A stretch of DNA of 64,000 nt, taken from Sphingomonas lacusdianchii (lineage in GTDB: Bacteria > Pseudomonadota > Alphaproteobacteria > Sphingomonadales > Sphingomonadaceae). How positions within the stretch are numbered: the stretch's first letter is position 1; each line of letters begins with the position of its first letter. The position numbers and the translations under genes were made by a program. Shown piece by piece: positions 38,524-48,165 of this stretch. The notes under the pieces were generated by a model. The model was not told the origin of the DNA, ran no database searches, and saw nothing but the letters and a program-made list of their open reading frames with translations. Where the stretch lies: positions 1 through 64,000 of the forward strand of contig NZ_JAKRET010000014.1 of the NCBI RefSeq assembly GCF_022664395.1. The letters are read 5' to 3'.

Positions 38524-41432
38524 TAGAACCGAACCGTCTTCGGTTTGCCGTCATAGCGGATGGTGCGGGTTTGGGTTGGGATGACGATGTTCAACTGGCG
38601 CGTCGCGATCATCCCCGGGAAACTGCCCTGCCGGGCGCCGATCGTCAGCGTGCGGCGGGCGTCGTTCCACGTCAGGTCGTAGGTCGCGCGCGCACCGCGT
38701 TCATAGGCATAGGTCTCGTTATCGTCCTCATAGACGGTGAAACGGCCGTTCGCGCCGGGATAGACGCGGATCTCATACGGGGCGTCGGGCTTTTCGGTCG
38801 CATATTGCTGCAAAGGCCCGAGCGGCAGGATCGCGCCCGCGCGGACATAGAGCGGCGTGATGTCGAGCGGCACGTCGCGCGTCACCTCGCGCCCGCCGGC
38901 CAGGCGTTCGCCGGTCCAGAAATCATACCATCCACCCGCCGGCAGATAGGTGCGGACCGCCAGCTTGGGCGCCTCCCCCGCTCTCGCCGCGACGGCGCGC
39001 AACTCGCCCGGCCGCCGCCATGCGAAGCGCAGGTCGCGTTCGCCGTCCCCCTGATAATATTCGATGCGGATCGGCACCCGCTGCCCCTTGCGCAACGTCA
39101 CCTTGCCGCCGGTATAGCGCGACGCCCCGCTGGCCCAGTTCTCGACCAGCTTCCTGCCGTCGACGAACAGACGCACGCCGTCATCGCCCTGCAGCCCCAG
39201 CTCATATTCGCCGTCCTCGGGCGCTTCGAGCATCCCTTCCCAACGGGCGGAGAAATCGTTGAGACGGGTCAACCCCGGCGGCATCGGTTGCAGCGGCGGT
39301 TCGGGCCAGCGTTTGTCGAGGATCGCGTCGACCACGCGGCCGGCCGGCCGGTCGAAATTGCGGCCTTCGAAATATTGCCCCGCCAGTCCCGGCCTGCCGT
39401 CGGGCGTGGTCAGCGCCGTTGCGGGGACGGTCGCGGCAGGCTCCGGCTCGACATGATACATGGCGCGGGTGACGGGATGGGCCAGCAGCGCGCCACCGAA
39501 CATGAAGCTGTCGTCGATCGCATGGACGCGTGCGTCGTCGGGAAAGTCCATCGCCAGCGGCCGCATCATCGTATAGCCCGCCGACGTCACCTGCCATGCG
39601 GTCGAATAGATATAGGGCAGCAGGCGGTAGCGCAGGTTCACTGCATTGAGCAGCGACCCATATACCTGCGGATCGAGCGTCTTGAAGATATAGGGTTCGC
39701 GTTCGATGTTGGTGCCGTGGACGCGCATCAGCGGATTGAACGTCGCATATTGGAACCAGCGCGCGAACAGTTCGCGATAGGCCGGGTTCTTTTCACCGCC
39801 GCTGAAGCCGCTGACGAAGAAGCCGCCGGTATCCTGCGTCCAATAGGGATTGCCGGTGACCGTGACGTTGACCCCGCCCGCAATCTGGTGGCGCAGCGTC
39901 TCCCAGCTCGCCTGGGTATCGCCCGACCATGATACGGCGGCGGTCCGCTGCGCCCCCGCCCATGCCGAACGGGTCAGCGTCAGCGCGCGCTTGTCGCTGG
40001 TCGCGCGCTGCCCGTCATAGGTGCCCTGCGTCGTCATCAGCGTATAGGCGTTGAGATAGCGCGAGAAATCGCCGAGCGCATTGCGGCCCAGCGACTTGAT
40101 GTCGTCGACCGCCGCCTTGGCGTCGTGCATCGCGGTGCTGACCTCGACCTCGGTCCCGTCCATCCACAGCGCATCGACGCCCTTGTCGAGCAGCCCGGCC
40201 TTGGCATGTTTGAAATAGATTTGCCGCCCGAGCGGGCTGAACGCGTCGTAGATCCGCGCCTGTTTCGAAATCCAGTGGAGCGGCGCGAAGCGCAGCCCGT
40301 GCCGGTCCAGTTCCCTGGCCAGCGCGGTATCGTTGCCGACCGATGGCCAGATCGACACCATCAGTTTCAGATGCAGGTCGTGGATGCCGGCGATGGTGCG
40401 TTCGGGATCGGGGAAGCGGGTCTTGTCCCATGTCATCCCGCTCCAGCTACCGTCATTGCCGCCCCAATATTGCCAGTCCTGCACGATGTAATCGAGCGGG
40501 AAGCGTTCGCGGCGGAACGTCCGCGCGACTTCCAGCAGCCGGTCCTGCGTCGGATAGCGTTCCTTGCTCATGAACAGGCCGAACGCCTGTTTCGGGATCA
40601 TCGGCGCGGCGCCGGTCAGCGCGCGATAGGCGCCGATCACGCCGTCCATCGTGTCGGCGCCCATGAAATAGTAATCGACCCCGCCCGGCGCGCTTTCCGC
40701 CCACAGCCGCGCCCCGTCCGCATCGTCGGCAAAGCGCATGTGCGAATAGGTGTCCCACAGCACGCCATAGCGGCGGTTCGACACCATCACCGGGATGATG
40801 ATGCCGATATTGGTCTGGATCAGGTCCAGCTTGGCACCGCGACGGTTGATGGTCGCATCGTCGGTAAAGCCGAAGCCGTAGATCGCCTCGTCGGGCCGCA
40901 GGGTGAAGCGGTTCTCGACCGCATAGCTCGGCGCGTCCGAGATCGTCACCGGCGTCACGCTTTGCGGGCGGGCGGCATCCTCGGCGGTGTAGAGCTTGCC
41001 GGCGGCATCGAAGAAGCGGACCGCGCCGCTGCGCTTGTCGACCGACAGTTTCAGCCTGGCGGTGGCGATGGTCAGCGTGCCGGCGGCGTCGGTCACGGTA
41101 AAGGCGGTATCGACCGGCGGGGCGGTGACGACGATGCTCTTGGCGGTCCAGTGGTTGCGGCCGTCATTGCTGTTCACCCGCACCGTCGCCGGGCCGTAGA
41201 ACAGGATCGTCTTGACCACGGCGCCAACCCGGAACTGCACGCCGCTGCGCAGCCGGACATAGGCAAAGCCGGTGGCGGGCAGGCCGGCGACCGCCTGCGG
41301 ATGCCCATTGGCGTCCAGCCCGGTCGGCGCGGCGATTTGCGCCGCGGCAACCGTCGGCACGGTCAGGCCGACGGGAGCGGCCAATGCCCATGCCAAGGCG
41401 CCGAACGCCGTGCCCGATCCGATCCGTTTCAT
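38523..41432 (-). CDS. Glycoside hydrolase family 31 with PA14 domain
   Basis: About 969 residues with a signal peptide (ending VAAAQ). The GH31 catalytic barrel spans roughly 215-600. The nucleophile is in DALWMDGTE (about D425), and LTRSAWAGAQRTAAVSWSGD carries the conserved downstream motif with acid-base Asp. A PA14 domain (about 690-810, AGQYFEGRNFDRP to RDLRFAWRRP) is inserted before the C-terminal beta domain. It is probably an alpha-xylosidase or alpha-glucosidase. I chose the ATG at 41432 because its GAAAGGG site is well spaced; one at 41438 is also possible. It follows the double GH43 gene on the same strand. Confidence 0.9.
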   Translation of the reverse strand: MKRIGSGTAFGALAWALAAPVGLTVPTVAAAQIAAPTGLDANGHPQAVAGLPATGFAYVRLRSGVQFRVGAVVKTILFYGPATVRVNSNDGRNHWTAKSIVVTAPPVDTAFTVTDAAGTLTIATARLKLSVDKRSGAVRFFDAAGKLYTAEDAARPQSVTPVTISDAPSYAVENRFTLRPDEAIYGFGFTDDATINRRGAKLDLIQTNIGIIIPVMVSNRRYGVLWDTYSHMRFADDADGARLWAESAPGGVDYYFMGADTMDGVIGAYRALTGAAPMIPKQAFGLFMSKERYPTQDRLLEVARTFRRERFPLDYIVQDWQYWGGNDGSWSGMTWDKTRFPDPERTIAGIHDLHLKLMVSIWPSVGNDTALARELDRHGLRFAPLHWISKQARIYDAFSPLGRQIYFKHAKAGLLDKGVDALWMDGTEVEVSTAMHDAKAAVDDIKSLGRNALGDFSRYLNAYTLMTTQGTYDGQRATSDKRALTLTRSAWAGAQRTAAVSWSGDTQASWETLRHQIAGGVNVTVTGNPYWTQDTGGFFVSGFSGGEKNPAYRELFARWFQYATFNPLMRVHGTNIEREPYIFKTLDPQVYGSLLNAVNLRYRLLPYIYSTAWQVTSAGYTMMRPLAMDFPDDARVHAIDDSFMFGGALLAHPVTRAMYHVEPEPAATVPATALTTPDGRPGLAGQYFEGRNFDRPAGRVVDAILDKRWPEPPLQPMPPGLTRLNDFSARWEGMLEAPEDGEYELGLQGDDGVRLFVDGRKLVENWASGASRYTGGKVTLRKGQRVPIRIEYYQGDGERDLRFAWRRPGELRAVAARAGEAPKLAVRTYLPAGGWYDFWTGERLAGGREVTRDVPLDITPLYVRAGAILPLGPLQQYATEKPDAPYEIRVYPGANGRFTVYEDDNETYAYERGARATYDLTWNDARRTLTIGARQGSFPGMIATRQLNIVIPTQTRTIRYDGKPKTVRF

Positions 41433-41480
41433 CGCCATATCCCTTTCACCCGTTCGATCGTTGCACGTCGCGACCGTCCG

Positions 41481-44400
41481 TCACGGCATCACCGTGACGA
41501 CGGCCCGCACCTGACGATGGGCCGGTGCCACCTCTTCGTCGGCGGTCATGTCGAGGATCGGCCGCCCGTCCGCAGCCCAGTGCAGCCGGCGCACCCGCGT
41601 GTCGCGTCCGTTGCCGCCGACACCGTCACCCCAGCTGTGATAGACATAGAGCGCGTTGCCGTCTTCGTCGGTGGTGAAGGCGCCATGCCCCGGCCCCTGT
41701 TCATATCGCAGATAATCGGTCACCCCGGCGGGCATCGGCACGCTTTTCTGCAGCGGCAGCGGATATTTGCGCCAGCTGGCAATGTCGGTCAGGTCGGCGT
41801 CCTGCGCCGCGCGCACCCCGCCCACGACATAGGTCGGGCTGACCCCGGACCCCGAATAGGTCACATGGACAACGCCATCGCGGACGATGGCATAGGCCCC
41901 TTCCGCCAGATTTTCCTCGAACGACAGCGTCGGCGCGATCATTGGCCGAGGTTCGGATGCCAGTCGGTCCGGCCGCATCGGATCGACCTTCGCGATCCAG
42001 GTCAACGGATCGCCGGGCGGCTGTTGCGCGAGCAGATAGCGCTGCGACCACAGATAATAGGATTGTCCGCCGGCCGTGAAGAACGACAGGTCGAGGCTGA
42101 TGTTGCGATCGAATTCGCGCCTGCCGAGCGGCGATCCGTCCGCCTTGCGGATCGCGACCGGTCGCGACCATGCATCGGGATCGGCGGGGTCGCCGCCGTC
42201 GCGCAGCTGCATGATATGCGCCTGCACCGTCGACCAGTCGCCACCCTCGTTCGAACGATCGTCCCGCGGATTGAAACAGGGTGCGAACAGGATCGACAGC
42301 CGTCCGCCGATCTCGTGCAGTTCGGGCGCCCAGTAGCAGCCGGCGATGGTGCGCCCGTCGGCGGTCCGGTCGCGGCGCTGCCGGCGGTTCAGCAGGTCGA
42401 TTTCCCGCGCGCGTCCGCCATCGGCGTCGGCCAGCCCCGCGATCGTGTCGGCGATGCGGATCGGCAGGTGCTGCGAACCGACATTGTCGTTGTCGCTATC
42501 GTCGGTCGCGACGAACAGATAGCGCACCCGTCCATCGCGTTCGTAGCGATAGATGTTCGGGTCGGCACGGTTATAGGCGAAGATGCGCGGATAGGAACGC
42601 TGCCGCACCGTGCCGCGGATCACATGGCTGCCCGTGCGCGCGGTCGCGAGTCGCCGGACGTCCTCCACGTTCCAGTCGATGGCGCGCGACGCGACCGATC
42701 CGTCCGAATAGCGCAAGGTCGCGCGGGCGCGCGTCAGGTCGCCGGTCGCACCGGCGGCGATGGTCAGCGGCGAGACGTCGACGCCGGTGTTGACGATCCG
42801 GCCATAGCGGTTGCGCAGCGCCGTCGCCATCGCGTCCGATATCATGATCGCGCTCTCGATCGGAATCCCGCCCGATCGCACCGGCGCGACATTGCCCTGC
42901 GACACGATCCGCGATCGCAGCGCCCCCCGGCCCGGTTCGAACGGCCCGCCGACCAGTTCGGTGCGCGCGAGATCGGTGACCGTCGTCCAATAGGGGGCGC
43001 CGCCGCCGTCCCGCCACGCGACCCGGTATCGCCGGGCCGCCGGGTCCCAGACCGCGCGCGGGGCGGATACCGGCTTGTCGCCATGCAGGTCGATCGTGCC
43101 CAGTTCGCGCAACTCGACCGCATCGGCAGTGGCGGCCTTGAACACCAGCGCCACGCCGCGTTCGGCCTTGCCCGCCATATCGACCCGCGTCGCGATGATG
43201 CCGAGGCTGCCATCGGCGAAATGAAAGGGCGACGGGTCGGCCACGCCGCGCAGTGCCACCCGGTCGACGCCGACATAGTCGCCGCGCGCGAAGGCCACGC
43301 CATAATCGTCGTTGAGCGGGGTCGTCCGCCCGTCCGGACCCAGCGCCAGATGGACGCTGCGCGCGATCACGGGCTGGTTGGCATCGTGCGCATCGGTCGG
43401 CGCGCGGGCATAGCTGGTCAGCCGGACCCCGCCGGCGATTGGCGGCGTCACCGGCGCCTTGCCGACCGGTGCGGGTGCCGGCTCGGGCGGCGGGGTCACG
43501 CCCCAGCGCGCCACCAGCGCCGCGCGTTCGCGCTTGGTAATGGGCAGGACCGCCCCGTGGCGCGGCGACTTCGGCAGGCGGAACCGGTCGGGATAGGTCC
43601 AGCGGATCGGCGGGGTCAGCGAATTGGTGCCCAGGGGAATATAGCCGACGCCACCATAGTGATCGACCCACAGATAATAGCGAAAGCCGCTGATATCGCC
43701 GGGATTCGCCCGGAACGCGCTCGGTCCCTCCACTTCGGGCGTACCGGCCCGGCGCCCGATGCAACGGTCGATCAGCGACCATGCGCCGGTGTCTGGCATC
43801 GCCCGCAACGTCCGCGATCGTTGCACGAAGATATCGGGCGACGCGCAGCCGGCCGCGTCGGTCCCCTTGGTGAAACGATAATAATAGCCCTGATCGGCGA
43901 GCACCGTCGTGTCGATCAGCCCTTTGTCGCGGACCATGCCCGGCACGTCGGCGGCCTTCAGCCATGGCTCGGGCTTGGTGAAACTGCGGAAGTCGGTCGT
44001 CGTCGATTTGAGGATGCGCGGCCCCTCGCCATCGCCCTGCGTGCGTGCCGCATCGCCGAACAGCGTCGAGGTCCAGTAGACGACATAGGCGCCGATCGTC
44101 GGGTCCCAATGCGCCTCCGGCGCCCAGGTCATGCCCGCATTGGGCAGATTGACGCGGACATGCCGTTGCCGTCCCCAATGGACGAGATCGGTCGATTCCC
44201 AGATTTCCAAATACTGGCTGCCGCGATCGGTCGCATGGTCCCAACCGGTACGTCCGACCGACAAATCCGTCGCCAGCAGGAAGAAGCGGTCCCCGCGCGC
44301 CGAGCGAAGGATGAACGGATCGCGCAACCCCCGCGTGCCGAACGCGGATTCGAGCACCGGACGACCGGCGTTCAACGCCTGCCAGTGCAGGGCATCATTC

Positions 44401-44627
44401 CCCTCCGACACGGCGAAGCGGATCTTTTCGCCATCGATGCTGTCGCCGGTGAAATAGACGAACAGATAGGCTTCGTGCGGATCGCGGTGCGGCGCCTTGC
44501 TCGCCGCGGGCCGCGCCGATGCTTCACCGGCACGCCGCTGCGCTCCGGTCGAAGGGGTAATCATGCCGACCGCGACCAACCCCAGCCATAAGGCGGCGGT
44601 CGTCAATGTGCGGATCGCTGTCGGCAT
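41481..44627 (-). CDS. Secreted protein with two GH43-type beta-propellers and an Ig-like domain
   Basis: About 1048 residues with a signal sequence. The first GH43-type propeller spans about 45-380 (YLFVYFTGDSIDGEK, RDPFILRS, MTWAPEAHWD, VEGPSAF with the acid Glu). A linker and an Ig-like Big_4-type domain (about 600-700, LRYSDGSVASRAIDW) follow. The second propeller (about 710-1030) has DPNIYRYERDG, CYWAPELHEIGG and NLAEGAYAI with its own acid Glu. GH43 enzymes remove arabinose or xylose from plant polysaccharides. It lies between the TonB receptor and the GH31, suggesting one glycan-utilisation locus. ATG 44627 has AAGGGGGAAGG upstream. Confidence 0.85.
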   Translation of the reverse strand: MPTAIRTLTTAALWLGLVAVGMITPSTGAQRRAGEASARPAASKAPHRDPHEAYLFVYFTGDSIDGEKIRFAVSEGNDALHWQALNAGRPVLESAFGTRGLRDPFILRSARGDRFFLLATDLSVGRTGWDHATDRGSQYLEIWESTDLVHWGRQRHVRVNLPNAGMTWAPEAHWDPTIGAYVVYWTSTLFGDAARTQGDGEGPRILKSTTTDFRSFTKPEPWLKAADVPGMVRDKGLIDTTVLADQGYYYRFTKGTDAAGCASPDIFVQRSRTLRAMPDTGAWSLIDRCIGRRAGTPEVEGPSAFRANPGDISGFRYYLWVDHYGGVGYIPLGTNSLTPPIRWTYPDRFRLPKSPRHGAVLPITKRERAALVARWGVTPPPEPAPAPVGKAPVTPPIAGGVRLTSYARAPTDAHDANQPVIARSVHLALGPDGRTTPLNDDYGVAFARGDYVGVDRVALRGVADPSPFHFADGSLGIIATRVDMAGKAERGVALVFKAATADAVELRELGTIDLHGDKPVSAPRAVWDPAARRYRVAWRDGGGAPYWTTVTDLARTELVGGPFEPGRGALRSRIVSQGNVAPVRSGGIPIESAIMISDAMATALRNRYGRIVNTGVDVSPLTIAAGATGDLTRARATLRYSDGSVASRAIDWNVEDVRRLATARTGSHVIRGTVRQRSYPRIFAYNRADPNIYRYERDGRVRYLFVATDDSDNDNVGSQHLPIRIADTIAGLADADGGRAREIDLLNRRQRRDRTADGRTIAGCYWAPELHEIGGRLSILFAPCFNPRDDRSNEGGDWSTVQAHIMQLRDGGDPADPDAWSRPVAIRKADGSPLGRREFDRNISLDLSFFTAGGQSYYLWSQRYLLAQQPPGDPLTWIAKVDPMRPDRLASEPRPMIAPTLSFEENLAEGAYAIVRDGVVHVTYSGSGVSPTYVVGGVRAAQDADLTDIASWRKYPLPLQKSVPMPAGVTDYLRYEQGPGHGAFTTDEDGNALYVYHSWGDGVGGNGRDTRVRRLHWAADGRPILDMTADEEVAPAHRQVRAVVTVMP

Positions 44628-44692
44628 CCTTCCCCCTTCGCGCATTTGTGCATACGGCGTCCCGGCGGTCCCGCCCGACCCCCGATCGACCG

Positions 44693-47679
44693 TCAGAACC
44701 GGTATCGCGCCCCGATGCCGTAATAACGGCCTTCGTCCCGAACGTCGCGAGGATAGTCGCGGCTTTCGCCGTTCACCGCATATTGCGCATAGTTGCGGAA
44801 CGGCTGCGCCAGGATGTTCGCCGCATCGAAGGTCAGCGTCAACTGCTTGATCGGCGTATAGTTGAAGGAGAAGTCGAGGCGGGTGATGTTTTCGGTACCT
44901 TCGCCCGAATAGACGCCATCGACGATCAGGTTGCCGTTCAGGAAGCGCGACCGGCCGTTATAGGACAGACGCGTCGAGATCTTGTCCTTTTCATAGAACA
45001 GCGCGGCGTTGTAGCTCCATTTGGACAGGCTGGGGATGGCGACGAACGGGGGAAGTTCGTCGGCGGCGATCAGGTCGACCGGAAAACGCTGGCGCCCGTC
45101 GAGATAGGTCGCGTTCGCCTGCACGCCGAAGCCGCTCAGCCAGCCCGGCAGGAAGTCGAGGAACGTCTGTCCGCCGACTTCGACGCCCCGGATCCGTCCG
45201 GCCCCGGCGTTGAGCGGGCGATTGACCTCGACCAGCCCGAACACCGGATCGCGGAAGCGCTGGACGTAGTTGTTGAAGAACCCGAACAGGTCCCGATAGA
45301 AGAACGCCGCGGTGACCGACGTGTTCTTCGAGAAATAATATTCGACCGTCGCGTCGAAATTCTTCGACGTCAGCGGCGACAGGTTGGGATTGCCGCCACC
45401 GCCGAAATAATCGGGGCGACCCTGCAGGCTGGCCGAGAAGCGCGGATCGTTGGCCGGCTCGGTCACCACCGTCGTGCTGCCGTCGGGGTTGGTGATGACG
45501 GTTCCCGGGCGCGGCGACTGGTTGGGGGTCACCGAAAATGCCGGGTTGAGCTGCGCGAAATCGGGAACGGTCCGCGTCTTGGTAAAGCCCAGACGGACCT
45601 GCAACTTGTCGGTCGGGCGGATGCGCAGGCTGACATTGGGCAGGACGTCGATGAAATTCTGGCGGACCCGGACGTCCTGCGGCGCGGTGATCGGAATGCC
45701 GTTCGCGTCGTTCTGGACGACGCCGTCGATCACCAGCGGCAGCGTGCCGCGTCCCCGATATTGCCCGACGGTGTTGACGACGCGTGTGCCGATCAGGCCG
45801 TCGAACCGGACCTGGCCGATATCGAATTCATATTTGGCCTGTCCGTAAAAGGCATAGGTCTGTTCCTGCGCGAAGAACGCCTGGAACGGATCGAGCTGTA
45901 CCTCGGGAGTCGAGAACCGGGTCAGCGCGTCGCGATAGCCGCCATCGTTCGGGTTGGCGGCGACGATCCGGACCAGCGCCTGTCGCGAGAATTCGCGCAG
46001 CGCGGCGGCATTGCCCTCGATCCCCTCGCGGCTCGGCATCAGCCAGCTCGTCCAGCCCTGCACGTCGCCCCGGAACGCATTGGGGGTCAGCCCCAGCCCG
46101 CCCGCCGGCGTATCGGCAAGGCCGATATTGAGCGTTTCGGTATAGGCGTAGCGATTGCCGCGTTCGAGCGACGCGTTGCGATCGGTCCAGCGCGCCCCGA
46201 ATTGCAGGCGGGGGAACAGCGACACATCGGTGTCGAGTTCGAGGTCGCCGCGCCACTGCCATCCGTCGCCCTTGGCGATGTACAGGCTTTCGAAATAGCC
46301 GCGCCACCGGTAATTGGCGGGATTTTCGCGGTCATAGCCCGGCAGGTCGAACGCGGTGCCGCCATCGACGAAGAAGTTCACGTCGACGCGCGCCGGTCCG
46401 CTCTGCGACATGTCGAAGCTGTACTCGCTCGCGTCATATTGGCTGCGGGTATAGGCGAGGTCGGTCGACAGGCGGGCGCGACCGACATTCCACTTCACGC
46501 CGCCGGCGGTCTGGTAGGTGTTGGTGTTGTTGTTGACGGTGCTGCGGAACGCCTGTCCGCGCTCGCCGCCGGTCTTGGTCAGCGTCTGGACCTGATCGGG
46601 AATGCCGTCGCGCAGCACGACGTCGGAAAGCTGCGCGTTGTTGTTGATCAGCGACGTTTCGTACAGATCGTTCGCCAATCGCCCGCGAAAGCCCTGGAAC
46701 AGGAAGTCGTAATAGATTTCGAGATTGTCGGCGGGCTTCCACTGGACGGTGGCGTTCACCGCCGGGCGCCAGCGTTTGCCGCTGTCGTTGTACACGCCGA
46801 CGCGTTCCGGGATGCGGAAGGCGCGGCCCACCGAGGCGGGGCTGACGGTGACGCCGGCGGGCAGTTCGGTCGGTACGAACCCGCTCGCCCAGCGAACGGC
46901 GTTGCGATATTGCGCCTGCGCATAGGATGCGTTCACCAGCACGCCGATCTCGCCCAGCGCGGTCTGGCCGCGCGTGCTGAACAGGATGTTGCCCAGCGGG
47001 TCGTACTTGCCGCTCTGGTCGTTATAGGTTCCGCGAATGCCCCCGGCGATCGTGACCTTGTCGGTGAAGTCGAACGGCCGATTCGACCGGACGTTGACGA
47101 GGCCCGCCAGCCCCGGTTCGAGCAGGTCGGCAGTGCCAGATTTATAGACCTCCAGCCCGGCCAGAACGCCCGCCGGAAAATCCTGAAGCTGCGAACGGCG
47201 CAATTCGGCGGTGAAGATGTCGCGGCCGTTGAACGTCGTCGCGACGTTCGGCAGGCCGCGAACCAGCACGCCGGTAACCTCGTCGCTGCCACGCGTTACC
47301 TGCACGCCGGTCACGCGCGCCAGCGATTCGGCCGCGGTATTGTCCGGCAATTTTCCGATGTCCTGCGCGACGATGGCGTCGAGGATCGCGTCCGAATTGC
47401 GCTTGATCTGCTGCGCCGTGCCAAGGCTTGCCCGGTATCCGGTAACGACGATATCGTCGCCTTGGGTCGACTGGCCGGCAGTTGCGGCAGCATTGGGTCG
47501 GCTTTGGCCGCCGGCAACGGCTGCGGGTTCGCTCTGGTCTTGCTCCGCCGGCTGCGGACTGTCGCTGGTCTCGCCAGACTGTGCCACCGCGCTCCCGGCA
47601 GCATCGGTTTGCGCATAGGCCGGCATGGCACAAAAAGGGCGACGACTGCCGTCGACGTCCGCAACAGATTGCGAAGCAT
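44693..47679 (-). CDS. TonB-dependent receptor, signal peptide split by a frameshift
   Basis: About 995 residues. A plug domain begins near DDIVVTGYRASLGTAQQIKR and includes DIGKLPDNTAAESLARVTGV; a 22-strand barrel follows and ends in YGIGARYRF with the terminal Phe. It should import a glycan oligomer, fitting the GH43 and GH31 genes next to it. The intact frame can start only at ATG 47704, but this gives no signal peptide. ATG 47679 starts a perfect signal sequence (MLRNLLRTSTAVVALF) that shifts frame at a run of five A/T bases (47632-47636). Adding one base joins it to CAMPAYAQ and the receptor. GGAGGAGG precedes this ATG. Confidence 0.9.
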
Positions 47680-47724
47680 CCTGAATCCTCCTCCACATGC
47701 TCATTCTTCGATGAGCGTTGGGGC

Positions 47725-47755
47725 GTTATAGTCAGACAATAACGGGTGGTGTCAA
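47725..47755 (-). promoter_or_regulatory. Candidate promoter of the TonB receptor
   Basis: On the minus strand TTGACA (47755-47750) is followed by TATAAC (47730-47725) with a 19-base spacer; ACTATA with a 17-base spacer is an alternative -10. It lies 46 bases before ATG 47679. A matching housekeeping promoter is plausible but the spacing is not ideal. Confidence 0.45.
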
Positions 47756-47950
47756 CAGCATGCCGGCAAAATTCGTATAAGGTAATGGCTAGAAACAATC
47801 GCACCGGTGGCCGCGCTGCCTCCTACGCCCGACGATCAAATCGGAAGGCGCGGCGCAACCTGTCGGAGCGATCGACGTCGCTCCCGGGCCGGTACGCGGA
47901 CGGGCTCCGGAGCGTCGTGCATTGCCTCGAACCGGCCGTTCGTCCGCCAT

Positions 47951-48131
47951 GGCCGATCGACATTCGGTTCGCTGGACGCGGGACGACTGCTCTATCTTTA
48001 TCGTCACTCCCGCAAAGGCGGGAGTCCCTGTGCGCCAGCGTCGCGGATTCAACCGAACCGTCAGCGATTATGGATTCCCGCCTGCGCGGGAATGACGACA
48101 ATTCACGATCGCCCCTGAATGTCGATCGGCC
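47951..48131. repeat. Intergenic repeat with terminal inverted repeats, copy 2 (MITE-like)
   Basis: Ends GGCCGATCGACATTC (47951) and GAATGTCGATCGGCC (to 48131) are perfect inverted copies, nearly identical to those of the element at 38261. The interior carries opposed CCCGCxxAGGCGGGA-type hairpin sequences (near 48008-48025 and 48076-48090), a filler common in proteobacterial intergenic DNA. It ends 35 bases before the chemotaxis-receptor stop. Confidence 0.75.
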
Positions 48132-48165
48132 CTAGACCGTGCGCGCCGCCTTCGCCAGTCTCGCG

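Noticed and set aside
40125..44591. A 1488-codon plus-strand frame opposite the GH31 and GH43 genes, and similar long antisense frames opposite kdp, GH9 and the TonB receptor
   Set aside because: High-GC coding DNA commonly leaves long antisense frames open. These have arginine-, glutamine- and histidine-rich composition, no motifs and no ribosome binding sites.
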